A DNA stretch of 48,233 bases from DASUZB01 sp036377075 (lineage in GTDB: Bacteria; Actinomycetota; CALGFH01), in the NCBI GenBank assembly GCA_036377075.1, contig DASUZB010000231.1:1-48233 (forward strand), written 5' to 3'. The notes beneath the pieces are model-generated. The model ran no database searches, was not told where the DNA came from, and saw only the letters and a program-made list of their open reading frames with translations. The translations under genes and the position numbers were made by a program. Shown piece by piece: positions 35,708 to 43,352 of this stretch. Every line of letters begins with the position of its first letter. Position 1 is the first letter of the stretch.

Positions 35708-36123
35708 GCTTCGTCCCCTCCTGGGTCGGCATACCGCGGTGGCTGGCAGCCCAGGCCGTCCTGGGTAGTTGGCTCGTGTTCAGGGCGCCGTGGTCGCCGC
35801 CCGCGCTGCTGTTCTTGGGCATGGGTCAGCCGCTCGGCGACCGCGCGGGCGTCCTCGAACGCCTTGGCCGCCTCGGCGCCCAGGCTGAGCGACGTCGAGG
35901 CGGTCGGCCGGCCGGGGACCGCCAACGCGCTTCCCCCATCGAGCTGGCCCAAGCGCTGCTCGGCGTCCTCGCGCTGGCGCCGCTCCTGCACCAGCGGCCG
36001 GGCCAGCTCGTCCAAGCGGGCATCCAGGAGCTGGCGGTCGTAACCGCACAGGACCGCAGGAAAGGAGCCAGCCCCGCCGTCAGGTTCGCAGGCCGGGGCG
36101 GGGTCAGAGGGGGTCAGGGCCAC
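35704..36123 (-). CDS. short paralogue of the DivIVA-like protein (139 aa)
   Basis: 139 residues from GTG 36123. It contains FPAVLCGYDRQLLDARLDELARPL and SLGAEAAKAFEDARAVAERL, matching its downstream neighbour, but it has only a short coiled coil and then a Gly/Arg/Pro-rich tail with isolated Cys. The start is uncertain: GGGAG abuts this GTG with no spacing, and the frame is open upstream to 36561 without clear family match. The stop overlaps the next start (ATGA), so the two paralogues are translated as a coupled pair. Confidence 0.6.
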   Translation of the reverse strand: MALTPSDPAPACEPDGGAGSFPAVLCGYDRQLLDARLDELARPLVQERRQREDAEQRLGQLDGGSALAVPGRPTASTSLSLGAEAAKAFEDARAVAERLTHAQEQQRGRRPRRPEHEPTTQDGLGCQPPRYADPGGDEA

Positions 36124-36412
36124 CTCCCGGCTAGGTCGCGGACCGCAACGACGCGCACGGTTCAGGCGTGCACCTTTGGCGGCACCAACCTGAACTCGCT
36201 CCCGGCAGCGGGCCGATCCGCCCGTAGCAACCGACAGCCGGAGCGTCGTCCACAACAACGTCAGGCTCCTCCCAGCGTTACCTGCCGGCGTGAAGGGGGC
36301 CGCGCGCCGCTGTCGTGAGCCTACAACCTGCCGCCTGGTGCCGGTTTGCCGACCAGGACCGATTCGCACGAACTGCTGCCTTCTTGCCGGTCCCCGCGGA
36401 AGGAAGCTGCTC

Positions 36413-36600
36413 GTGAAGCGACGGCTGCTCGTTGTCCTTGCCCTTGTCGGGCTGCTGTCGGCCAGCCCCTGGCCCATGTCGGGGCGGCCACCCAGACCAC
36501 CAGCGGACCTTCTACCTGGCCGACGACGACCTGAACCGCTCGGTCCGCGCTGGGTCCGCACGACACCGAGAACCGCTGGTCAGCCACGAGCACGAACGGT
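36413..36600 (+). pseudogene. probable broken gene for a secreted protein
   Basis: GTG 36413, with GGAAGGA upstream, opens VKRRLLVVLALVGLLSASP, a good signal peptide. The natural continuation lies in the next frame (PLAHVGAATQTTSG) and then the third frame (TFYLADDDLNRSVRAGS), so two shifts would be needed to restore it. In the original frame the sequence turns into Pro/Arg-rich junk. This suggests decay inside the element, but chance open frames cannot be excluded. Confidence 0.35.
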
Positions 36601-36676
36601 CACGACCGGCACACAGGAACCGCAGGTCACAAGGCATTCACCGGTCCGACCTCGCACGGCAGAATAGCCTGGTGCC

Positions 36677-36702
36677 GGGTTCGATCCCCTCCTCCGGCAC
36701 CG
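36677..36702 (+). repeat. attachment-site-like direct repeat, right copy
   Basis: Exact 26-bp duplicate of 34776-34801 (3' end of tRNA-Leu). The sequence to its left (GCCTGGTGCC) does not continue the tRNA, so only the 3' part is duplicated. The bases immediately right belong to the next gene's 3' flank, which is 9 bases from the hicB-like stop codon. Confidence 0.85.
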
Positions 36703-36711
36703 TTGGTTGGC

Positions 36712-36927
36712 TCATGACCGCCGCTCATGCGGAGCGCGGACCTCGAACCAGGTGATGAGCGGCGGAGGCGGCTTGGCGAAAGGCCCCTGCGCGAGGTACG
36801 CCTCGACGACGTCCCTGAGGTTGGCGAGCGCGTGCTCGACGGTGCCGCCCTGGCTCACCGCCTCGACCTCGAGGCAGCGCGCGACGTAGGTGTCGCCCTC
36901 ACGAGTGACGGCGGAAGTCAGCTCCAT
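36712..36927 (-). CDS. HicB-family antitoxin-like protein (orphan)
   Basis: 71 residues. EGDTYVARCLEVEAVSQGGTVEHALANLRDVVEAYL is the partial RNase-H-like fold of HicB antitoxins. No C-terminal DNA-binding domain is obvious. The ATG at 36927 follows GAGGAGTGAG. A HicA toxin would be expected next to it, but the downstream side is the attachment repeat and the upstream side has only about 100 bases before tetR, so the gene is an orphan. It may be a lone regulator or a remnant whose partner was lost. Confidence 0.8.
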   Translation of the reverse strand: MELTSAVTREGDTYVARCLEVEAVSQGGTVEHALANLRDVVEAYLAQGPFAKPPPPLITWFEVRAPHERRS

Positions 36928-37028
36928 CGCTCACTCCTCGCGAATCGATGTGCCCATCGGCCGGAGTATCAGGTCGGAACGTGCGCCAGGCACCCCGGCG
37001 GTCCTCGATTGTGGAAATCTCGCCGCGG

Positions 37029-37667
37029 TCAGGCGGAGCCGGCGCGAAGGCCGTCGCGGAAGATCGAGACCACGCGATCGCGAACGCCGGCATCGCCGCC
37101 GTGGCGTTGCAGGGCGACGATCGTGCCCGCGAGGACGGCCATCAGCTCCGCGATGCCGACGTCGCGTCGGACCGCGCCGGCGTCCTGGGCGCGGGCGAGG
37201 AGCTGGGCGACGGCGCCGCGCAGGTCGCGGCTGATCTCGGTGAGGGCGGCGGTGACGTCGATGCCGGCCCCCGCCAACGCGTCGACCAGGTCCTTCTTGC
37301 CGGCCCCTTCCTCCACCATGCGGGACAGGAACCCGAAGAACGCACCCGTGGGGTCGTCGGCGGTCGCCAGGCCGTGCGCCTCCTCCACCAGCCCCCGTAG
37401 ACGGTCGAGGACGACCGCCTCGAACAGCGCCTCCTTGGTCGGGAAGTGGCGGTAGACGGTGCCGGCCCCCACCGCGGCACGCCTGGCGATCTCGTCGAGC
37501 GGGACCGACAGGCCCTCGGCGGCGAACGCCGCCTGGGCCGCTTCGAGTACCCGCGCCCGGTTGCGCCTGGCATCGGCGCGCAAGGACCCGGCGGTCCTGG
37601 CGCTGCCACGCCCAGTGACGCTCGACGGGCCGGCGGCGTCGTTCGGGGCGCGTCGGTCCGGCGTCAC
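37029..37667 (-). CDS. TetR-family transcriptional repressor
   Basis: 212 residues. The helix-turn-helix is LRADARRNRARVLEAAQAAFAAEG, then LDEIARRAAVGAGTVYRHFPTKEALFEAVV (residues about 30-80), typical of TetR. The C-terminal helices form the ligand and dimer domain. It is divergent from a SnoaL-like gene, with two operator-like copies in the shared promoter region, so autorepression and repression of the neighbour are likely. The ligand is unknown. Confidence 0.93.
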   Translation of the reverse strand: MTPDRRAPNDAAGPSSVTGRGSARTAGSLRADARRNRARVLEAAQAAFAAEGLSVPLDEIARRAAVGAGTVYRHFPTKEALFEAVVLDRLRGLVEEAHGLATADDPTGAFFGFLSRMVEEGAGKKDLVDALAGAGIDVTAALTEISRDLRGAVAQLLARAQDAGAVRRDVGIAELMAVLAGTIVALQRHGGDAGVRDRVVSIFRDGLRAGSA

Positions 37668-37691
37668 GCCGGCGAGACCAGCCGGCCGCCG

Positions 37692-37721
37692 TTGACAAGC
37701 GGGGCGGTCGTTCCGTATCTT
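37692..37721 (+). promoter_or_regulatory. promoter of the SnoaL-like gene
   Basis: A perfect TTGACA -35 (37692-37697) is 18 bases from TATCTT (37716-37721). The spacer is occupied by operator copy 1. Best sigma-70 promoter in the window. Confidence 0.7.
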
Positions 37722-37742
37722 CTAAGCGGGGCCATCGTTCCG
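37697..37742. promoter_or_regulatory. two TetR-type operator copies
   Basis: Two 19-bp sites, 37697-37715 and 37724-37742, are 27 bp apart. Both start AAGCGGGGC and end TCGTTCCG, differing only at two central bases. Each contains an imperfect inverted repeat CGG..C.A/T.G..CCG. They lie on and just after the promoter spacer between the divergent tetR and SnoaL-like genes, the expected place for the TetR target. Confidence 0.75.
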
Positions 37743-37789
37743 ATTATAGCCTGGAGATGCTCGACAGCCGCCACCTCACCAGGAGACCG

Positions 37790-38251
37790 ATGACCAGTCC
37801 AACGGCCACCAGCCCGCGCGACGTCCTCGGCCGTTCGCTTGCCGCCGCGGTGGAGCGCGGCCCGGCCGCCTTCGCCGACCTGTTCGCCGTGGACGGCGCA
37901 CTGGAGTATCCGTTCGCCCCCATCGGAATCCCTCGCCGCATCCAGGGGCGCGAGCAGATCCGCGCCCACCTCGCGGGCAGGCAAACCGCCACGCTCCTGC
38001 GCTTTCGAGGGTACCGCTCGACGGCGATCCACCAGACGGACGACCCCGAGGTCATCGTCGCCGAGCTCGAGCTGCACGGCACGGTGGTCACGACCGGCCA
38101 GCCGGTCGTCCTCCCCTCGATCGCGGTAGTCCGCGTGCGCGACGGGGAGATCCTCTCGTACCGCGACTACTTCAACCCTCTGGCGCCGGCCGAAGCCACC
38201 GGCAGGCTGCCCGAGCTGTTCGCCATGCTCACTGGCGAGCAGCCTACCTGA
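37790..38251 (+). CDS. SnoaL-like (NTF2-fold) protein
   Basis: 153 residues with an NTF2-like pattern. AAFADLFAVDGALEYPFAP at the N-terminus, then RIQGREQIRAHLAG, and a closing beta sheet VLPSIAVVRVRDGEILSYRDYFNPL. It is probably an isomerase-like or polyketide-cyclase-like enzyme or a ligand-binding protein, cytoplasmic. ATG 37790 follows AGGAGA. It is repressed by the divergent TetR regulator (inference from the operators) and is the most likely regulated target. Confidence 0.85.
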   Translation: MTSPTATSPRDVLGRSLAAAVERGPAAFADLFAVDGALEYPFAPIGIPRRIQGREQIRAHLAGRQTATLLRFRGYRSTAIHQTDDPEVIVAELELHGTVVTTGQPVVLPSIAVVRVRDGEILSYRDYFNPLAPAEATGRLPELFAMLTGEQPT

Positions 38252-38300
38252 TCGCCCTGAATCGGCTGCGGGCGCTCGTCGATCCAGTACAGTCCGCCCC

Positions 38301-38732
38301 ATGAGCGTCGAGGTCGAAGCTGTTGGTCAGGTGACCGACGAGCTGGTCGAGGCCGTCGGGCGCCTGCTTGCGCAGCTGTCCAGCTCCGCGGCGCCACTCG
38401 GTGCCGGCGGTCTCGCCCGGATCGCCGCGCACGAGGCCACCACGCTGTTCGTCGCCCGCAGCCACGGCGCCATCGTGGGCATGCTCACCCTGGTCACCTT
38501 CCCGCTTCCCTCCGGGCTGCGGGCGCGGATCGAGGACGTGGTCGTCGACCAAGCGGCCCGGGGCCAAGGGATCGGCACCGCCCTGACGTACGCGGCGCTG
38601 CGCTTGGCGCAGCGGCACGGCGCTCGCAGCGTCGACCTCACCTCGCGCCCCTCCCGGGTGGCCGCCAACCGTCTCTACCAGCAGCTCGGCTTCCAGCTCC
38701 GCGACTCCAACGTCTACCGCTACCAGCCCTAG
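38301..38732 (+). CDS. GNAT-family N-acetyltransferase
   Basis: 143 residues. Acetyl-CoA-binding motif A reads IEDVVVDQAARGQGIGTALTYAALRLAQ, with the R/QxxGxG/A pattern in ARGQGIG. It is followed by a C-terminal NRLYQQLGFQLRDSNVYRY typical of GNAT. The substrate is unknown. The ATG at 38301 has no strong ribosome site, so the start could shift slightly. It sits 49 bases after the SnoaL-like gene on the same strand and may be in the same transcript. Confidence 0.9.
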   Translation: MSVEVEAVGQVTDELVEAVGRLLAQLSSSAAPLGAGGLARIAAHEATTLFVARSHGAIVGMLTLVTFPLPSGLRARIEDVVVDQAARGQGIGTALTYAALRLAQRHGARSVDLTSRPSRVAANRLYQQLGFQLRDSNVYRYQP

Positions 38733-38849
38733 CCCGATCGTCGCCGGCGCCCAGCGGATCCTGCACGCCTGGGCGCAGGTCGCAACGGGTCCGCGGCGCG
38801 TTGCGGATCGCGCTGCGGGCGCGGGATGCTGCCGGTGGAGGGAGGCGCC

Positions 38850-40046
38850 ATGGCGGTGGACGTGGTCGTGGTCGGCGGGGGCGTGATCGGCTGCGCCTGC
38901 GCGCGGGAGCTGGCCGGGCGGGGGCTCGACGTGCTGGTGCTGGAGCGTGCCGAGCTGGCCACCGGGGCGTCCGGGCGCAACCAGGGGCTGCTGCTGCCGG
39001 GGCTGGAGGCGCATGGCGGGTCGTTGTTCCGCGAGGCGGTCGAGGGCTACCGGCGACTGGCGGCCGAGGGCGGGGTGGACTTCGACCTGCGGTCCGTCGG
39101 GCACCTGCTGCTCGCCGCCGACGAGCCCACCCTGGCGGCGGCGAAGGAGCAGGCCGGCAAGATGGCGGCGGCCGGGTTCGCCGTCGAGGAGCTGGATCCG
39201 GAGGGGCTGGTCGACCTGGAGCCGAGCCTCGCGCCCGACCTGGCCGGCGGGTTCCGCTCCGCCGACGGGTACGCCCTCGATCCCGCCGGCGCCACGCTGG
39301 CGTGGGCGGAGGACGCCAGGCGCGCCGGCGCCGAGCTGCGCACCTGGACGGCGGTGCGCCGCCTGCGGCTCGAAGGCGGGCGGGTGACGGGGGTGCACAC
39401 CGACGCCGGGCCGCTCGCCGCCGGCGCGGTGGTGGTCGCCGCCGGGCCGTGGACGCGCGCGCTGGCCGCCGGGGCCGGCGTCGAGCTACCGGTCAGCGGC
39501 GCCCGCGGCTGGCTGTTGCAGACCGCCCCGCTGCCCTGGCGGGTGGCGCACGCCTTCCAGGAGGCGACCTGGCCGGATGAGGCCGAGGTCGGCGCCCAGG
39601 CCGCCCCGCCGACCGTGGCGGAACTCGCCGCCGACCCGGCGCCGGCGCGCGACGAGGGCACCGCGTTCACGCTGCAGCAGCGCCCCACCGGCGCGGCGCT
39701 GGTCGGCGCGAGCCTGGCCGCCTCGCTGCGCGAGGACCCGGAGCACCCGGAGACCGTCCGCGGCATCGCCCGCCGCGCCCTGCGGTTCGTGCCGGAGCTG
39801 GCCGGCGTGCCGGTGGTCGCGTCCTGGTCCGGCGTACGGCCCATCACCCCGGACGGCGACCCGCTGATCGGGCCGGTGCCTGGGCTCCCTGGCCTCTGGG
39901 TCGCGGCCGGCCACGGCCCGGTCGGCGTGGTCCTGGCACCCTCGACCGGCCGCATGCTCGCCGACCACCTCGCCGGCGGCCACCCGGCCGCCGACGCTGC
40001 ACCGTTCGACCCCGCCCGCTTCCCGACCGCGGGACCGGACCGGTGA
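38850..40046 (+). CDS. FAD-dependent oxidoreductase (D-amino-acid oxidase / DAO family)
   Basis: 398 residues. The FAD-binding VVVVGGGVIGCACARELA is at the N-terminus, with LERAELATGASGRNQG at the end of the first Rossmann unit. A mid-domain YALDPAGATLAWAE and C-terminal WSGVRPITPDGDPLIGPVPGLPGLWVAAGHGPVGVVLAPSTG are typical of glycine, sarcosine or D-amino-acid oxidases. The ATG at 38850 follows GGAGGGAGG with 5 bases spacing; an in-frame ATG at 38826 lacks a site. It oxidises a C-N bond, substrate unknown. It overlaps the next start by 4 bases. Confidence 0.9.
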   Translation: MAVDVVVVGGGVIGCACARELAGRGLDVLVLERAELATGASGRNQGLLLPGLEAHGGSLFREAVEGYRRLAAEGGVDFDLRSVGHLLLAADEPTLAAAKEQAGKMAAAGFAVEELDPEGLVDLEPSLAPDLAGGFRSADGYALDPAGATLAWAEDARRAGAELRTWTAVRRLRLEGGRVTGVHTDAGPLAAGAVVVAAGPWTRALAAGAGVELPVSGARGWLLQTAPLPWRVAHAFQEATWPDEAEVGAQAAPPTVAELAADPAPARDEGTAFTLQQRPTGAALVGASLAASLREDPEHPETVRGIARRALRFVPELAGVPVVASWSGVRPITPDGDPLIGPVPGLPGLWVAAGHGPVGVVLAPSTGRMLADHLAGGHPAADAAPFDPARFPTAGPDR

Positions 40047-40477
40047 GCAGCGGGCGGGCCGGGACCGAAGGGCCGCCGGCCGAGGTGATGGAGCGGTTCG
40101 TGGGCGCCAGGGTGGCGTACCTGGCCACGGTCACGCCCGAAGGGCCGCGGCTGGTACCGGTCACGTTCGCCTGGCACCGGGAGGCGGCGGTCTGGGCGGT
40201 CGACACGGTCAAGCCCAAGCGGGGCCGGCGCCTGCGGCGGCTGGCCGACATCGAGGCCGACCCACGCGTGTCGCTGCTCGCCGACCACTACAGCGACGAC
40301 TGGGCGCGGCTGTGGTGGGTGGAGCTGCGCGGCACGGCCGCGGTGCTGGAGGGCGCGGCGGCCACGGCCGCGCTTGCCGCGCTGGCCGCGCGCTACGCCC
40401 CCTACCGTGCCGCTCCCCCGCCCGGCCCGGTGGTGGCGGTCGAGCCCCTGGCCTGGGCCTGGTGGTCGGCCACCTGA
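40043..40477 (+). CDS. PPOX-class F420-dependent oxidoreductase-like protein
   Basis: 144 residues. The split beta-barrel pattern is seen in VAYLATVTPEGPRLVPVTFAW, AVDTVKPKRGRRLRRLADIEADPRVSLLADHYSDDWARLWWVELRG, matching the TIGR03668-type subfamily common in actinobacteria. The cofactor is likely F420 or FMN. GTG 40043 overlaps the TGA of the DAO gene (GTGA), indicating coupled translation. The C-terminus ends in a Trp-rich WAWWSAT. The substrate is unknown. Confidence 0.87.
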   Translation: MSSGRAGTEGPPAEVMERFVGARVAYLATVTPEGPRLVPVTFAWHREAAVWAVDTVKPKRGRRLRRLADIEADPRVSLLADHYSDDWARLWWVELRGTAAVLEGAAATAALAALAARYAPYRAAPPPGPVVAVEPLAWAWWSAT

Positions 40478-40743
40478 CCAGGGCAGATCCCGACCAGCAG
40501 GCGTTGGACGGCCTGACCAGGGCAAACGGCCGCCGTTTGGCGGGGTCGCCAGCGGCAAGCCCGTAGGCGGGGAGGGCCCGGACCCCGCCCTGTCCTGGGA
40601 TCGCGATTCCCCCGGGACGACGGTGGGTCTCGCGGGCAGAGGCCCGCCGTTCCCCCCTTGCCTCGGCATGGCGGCTGTGGCAGCGTGGCCGGGTCGTGCT
40701 GAGGTGGGCGGTGCCAGCCTTCGGGCTGGCTGCGGAGGGCGGC

Positions 40744-41454
40744 GTGGCGATCGACCCGAAGGCGTTGGCCAAGAGCATCGAGCGCCTCCAGGGCGCCGAG
40801 CTCGGCGGTAACGGCCTGGCGGATGCGCTGCAGCTGGTGGTCGACGAGACCGAGCAGCTGTTTCGTGTCGACGGCGCCGGCCTGATGCTGCTCGCCGCGG
40901 ACGACCAGCTTCGCTACGTGGCCGCCTCGGACGAGCCCGGCCGCGTCCTCGAGCAGATCCAGGAGGAGGTCGGCGAAGGTCCTTGCCTGGCCGCGTTCGA
41001 CAGCGACATGCCGACCGCCACCAGCAACGCCCCGACCGACCAGCGCTGGCCTGCGTTCGGCCGCCTGGTCGCCGAGCACGGCATCCACGCCGTGCTCGGG
41101 GTGCCGGTCGACCTCCAGGGAGGGCCGATCGGCACGCTCAACGTGTATTCGGTGCGGCCGCACGAATGGGACTCGAGCGAGGAGGAGGCGATCGCCGCCT
41201 ACTCCCGCGTGGCGGCCACCGTGCTGGGCACGGCGGTCCACGCCGAGGTCAGGGACGCGCTCGCCAAGCAGCTGCAGCGCGCGCTCGAGCATCGCGTGCT
41301 GATCGAGCAGGCCAAGGGCATCCTGATGGAGCGCCACGGGATCGATGCCCGGACCGCCTTCGAGCGCCTGCGGCGGCAGGCCCGCTCGCGCCAGGAGCGG
41401 CTGACCGACCTGGCGCGCCGGATGATCGACGGCGTGTCCCTGCCGCCGGTCTGA
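40744..41454 (+). CDS. GAF-ANTAR domain regulator (second copy)
   Basis: 236 residues from GTG 40744, with GGAGGG 7 bases upstream. The GAF domain (about 20-165) contains LFRVDGAGLMLLAADDQLRYVAASDEPGRVLEQIQEEVGEGPCLAAF and GTLNVYSVRPHEWDSSE. The ANTAR domain (about 175-235) reads LQRALEHRVLIEQAKGILMERHGIDARTAFERLRRQARSRQERLTDLARRMID. It is clearly a paralogue of the 22952-23656 protein, with a closely similar ANTAR helix. RNA antitermination is the expected activity. The frame is open back to 40696 but the ribosome site favours 40744. Confidence 0.9.
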   Translation: MAIDPKALAKSIERLQGAELGGNGLADALQLVVDETEQLFRVDGAGLMLLAADDQLRYVAASDEPGRVLEQIQEEVGEGPCLAAFDSDMPTATSNAPTDQRWPAFGRLVAEHGIHAVLGVPVDLQGGPIGTLNVYSVRPHEWDSSEEEAIAAYSRVAATVLGTAVHAEVRDALAKQLQRALEHRVLIEQAKGILMERHGIDARTAFERLRRQARSRQERLTDLARRMIDGVSLPPV

Positions 41455-41548
41455 CCATCAGCCGGCCTGGCCGCGGGTGGTCGGCGCAGCCGCGAGGCCT
41501 GCCATATGCTGGCGAGACACCGAGCCAACCCGAGCGAAGAGACCCGAC

Positions 41549-43348
41549 ATGGCGCTACCGATCGAGGACTACGCGATCATCGGCGACACCCACACGGCGG
41601 CCCTGGTCAGCCGTGAGGGCTCGATCGACTGGCTGTGCCTGCCACGGTTCGACTCCCCGGCCTGCTTCGCCGCCCTGCTCGGCGACCGCGAGCACGGGCG
41701 CTGGCTGATCGCCCCGGCCGGCGGGGTGCGCAGCGTGCAGCGCGGCTACCGGGGCGACACGCTGGTGCTCGAGACCGAGTTCCGCACCAGCACGGGGACC
41801 GTGCGGCTGGTCGACTGCATGCCGCCACGCCAGGAAGACCCTGACATCGCCCGCGTGGTCGAGGGGGTCAGCGGTCGCGTGCGCATGCGCATGGAGCTGG
41901 TGATCCGCTTCGACTACGGCTCGATCGTGCCGTGGGTACGCCAGCGCGACGGTGCCCTGCAGGCGGTCGCGGGGCCCGACTCGGTGTGGCTGCGCACCCC
42001 GGTCGAGACCAGCGGGGAGAACCTCACCACCGTGGCCGAGTTCGAGGTCGCCGAGGGCGACGTGGTGCCGTTCATGCTCACCTGGCACCTGTCGCACCGG
42101 CCCGCGCCCCGGGTGATCGACCCGGTCAAGGCGATCCGTGAGGCCGAGAAGTGGTGGCGCCGCTGGGTCGGGCAGCTCTCCTACGAGGGCGACTGGCGCG
42201 AGGCGGTGACCCGGTCCCTGCTCACCCTCAAGGCGCTCACGTACGGCCCCACCGGCGGGATCGTGGCGGCGGCGACCACCTCGCTGCCCGAGGCGCTCGG
42301 CGGCGTGCGCAACTGGGACTACCGCTACTGCTGGTTGCGGGATGCCACCTTCACCCTGGACGCGCTGATGATGGCGGGGCTGCAGGACGAGGCCGAGGCC
42401 TGGCGCGAGTGGCTGCTGCGGGCGGTGGCCGGCAGCCCCCGACAGACCCAGATCCTCTACGGCGTGGCCGGCGAGCGGCGCATCGACGAGCGCGAGCTGG
42501 ACTGGCTGCCCGGCTACGAGGGCTCCCGTCCGGTGCGCATCGGCAACGCCGCCGTCCAGCAGTTCCAGCTCGACGTCCTCGGCGAGGTGATGGACGCGCT
42601 GCACCTCGCCAGGCAGACCGGCATCCCCGCCGACGAGGCGTCGTGGGACCTGCAGCTGGCGCTGATGGACTACCTGGAGTCCAAGTGGCGCGAACCGGAC
42701 GAGGGCATCTGGGAGGTGCGCGGGCCACGGCGGCACTTCACCCACTCCAAGGTGATGGCCTGGGCGGCGGTCGACCGGGCGATCCGGGCGGTGGAGTTCT
42801 ACGACCAGCAGGGCCCCCTCGGGCACTGGCGCGCGCTCCGCGCCGAGATCCACCGCGAGGTGCTCGAGCGCGGCTACGACCCCGAGCTCGGCTGCTTCGT
42901 GCAGTACTACGGCGCCAGGCACACCGACGGCAGCCTGCTGATGATCCCGCTGATCGGCTTCCTGCCCGCCACCGACCGGCGCATGCGCGGCACGGTGGCC
43001 GTGATCGAGCGCGAGCTGAGCCCCGACGGCCTGGTGCTGCGCTACGCGTCGGACAGAGCCGAGGAGGTCGACGGCCTGCCCGCCGGGGAGGGGACCTTCC
43101 TGGCGTGCAGCTTCTGGCTGGCCGACAACCTCGCCCTGATGGGGCGGCACGACGAGGCCCGCGAGCTGTTCGAGCGCCTGCTCGACCTGCGCAACGACCT
43201 GGGCCTGCTGGCCGAGGAGTTCGACCCCAAGACCGGCCGGCTGCTCGGCAACTTCCCGCAGGCGTTCTCCCACGTGGCGCTCGTCAACACCGCCAGGGCG
43301 CTCTCCGCCCCGCAGCACGAGCCGCCGCGCCGCCGCCGGGCCAGGTAG
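41549..43348 (+). CDS. GH15 glycoside hydrolase (glucoamylase/trehalase-like)
   Basis: 599 residues from ATG 41549. The N-terminal MALPIEDYAIIGDTHTAALVSREGSIDWLCLPRFDSPACFAALLG is the usual start of bacterial GH15 enzymes. An (alpha/alpha)6 barrel follows with NWDYRYCWLRDATFTLDALM. The catalytic Glu pair lies in DEGIWEVRG and GEGTFLACSFWL. No signal peptide, so it is cytoplasmic, acting on maltooligosaccharide or trehalose. Together with treS it points to trehalose turnover. It is followed 4 bases later by arfB. Confidence 0.93.
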   Translation: MALPIEDYAIIGDTHTAALVSREGSIDWLCLPRFDSPACFAALLGDREHGRWLIAPAGGVRSVQRGYRGDTLVLETEFRTSTGTVRLVDCMPPRQEDPDIARVVEGVSGRVRMRMELVIRFDYGSIVPWVRQRDGALQAVAGPDSVWLRTPVETSGENLTTVAEFEVAEGDVVPFMLTWHLSHRPAPRVIDPVKAIREAEKWWRRWVGQLSYEGDWREAVTRSLLTLKALTYGPTGGIVAAATTSLPEALGGVRNWDYRYCWLRDATFTLDALMMAGLQDEAEAWREWLLRAVAGSPRQTQILYGVAGERRIDERELDWLPGYEGSRPVRIGNAAVQQFQLDVLGEVMDALHLARQTGIPADEASWDLQLALMDYLESKWREPDEGIWEVRGPRRHFTHSKVMAWAAVDRAIRAVEFYDQQGPLGHWRALRAEIHREVLERGYDPELGCFVQYYGARHTDGSLLMIPLIGFLPATDRRMRGTVAVIERELSPDGLVLRYASDRAEEVDGLPAGEGTFLACSFWLADNLALMGRHDEARELFERLLDLRNDLGLLAEEFDPKTGRLLGNFPQAFSHVALVNTARALSAPQHEPPRRRRAR

Positions 43349-43352
43349 GCCG

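Larger units (their letters stand above)
34776..36702. mobile_element. putative 1.9-kb tRNA-Leu-integrated element, integrase-less
   Basis: It is bounded by exact 26-bp direct repeats, the left one being the end of an intact tRNA gene. Inside are two overlapping leftward genes for DivIVA-like coiled-coil proteins and a broken rightward gene with a signal peptide. No integrase, excisionase or replication gene is recognised, so it would be a remnant or a passive element mobilised from elsewhere. An alternative is a simple partial duplication of the tRNA. Confidence 0.55.

Noticed and set aside
34802..36676. Integrase, excisionase or recombinase gene inside the tRNA-bounded element
   Set aside because: All six frames were read for tyrosine- or serine-recombinase motifs and none was seen.
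36703..37028. HicA toxin partner next to the HicB-like gene
   Set aside because: The spaces on both sides are too short and contain no HicA-like sequence.
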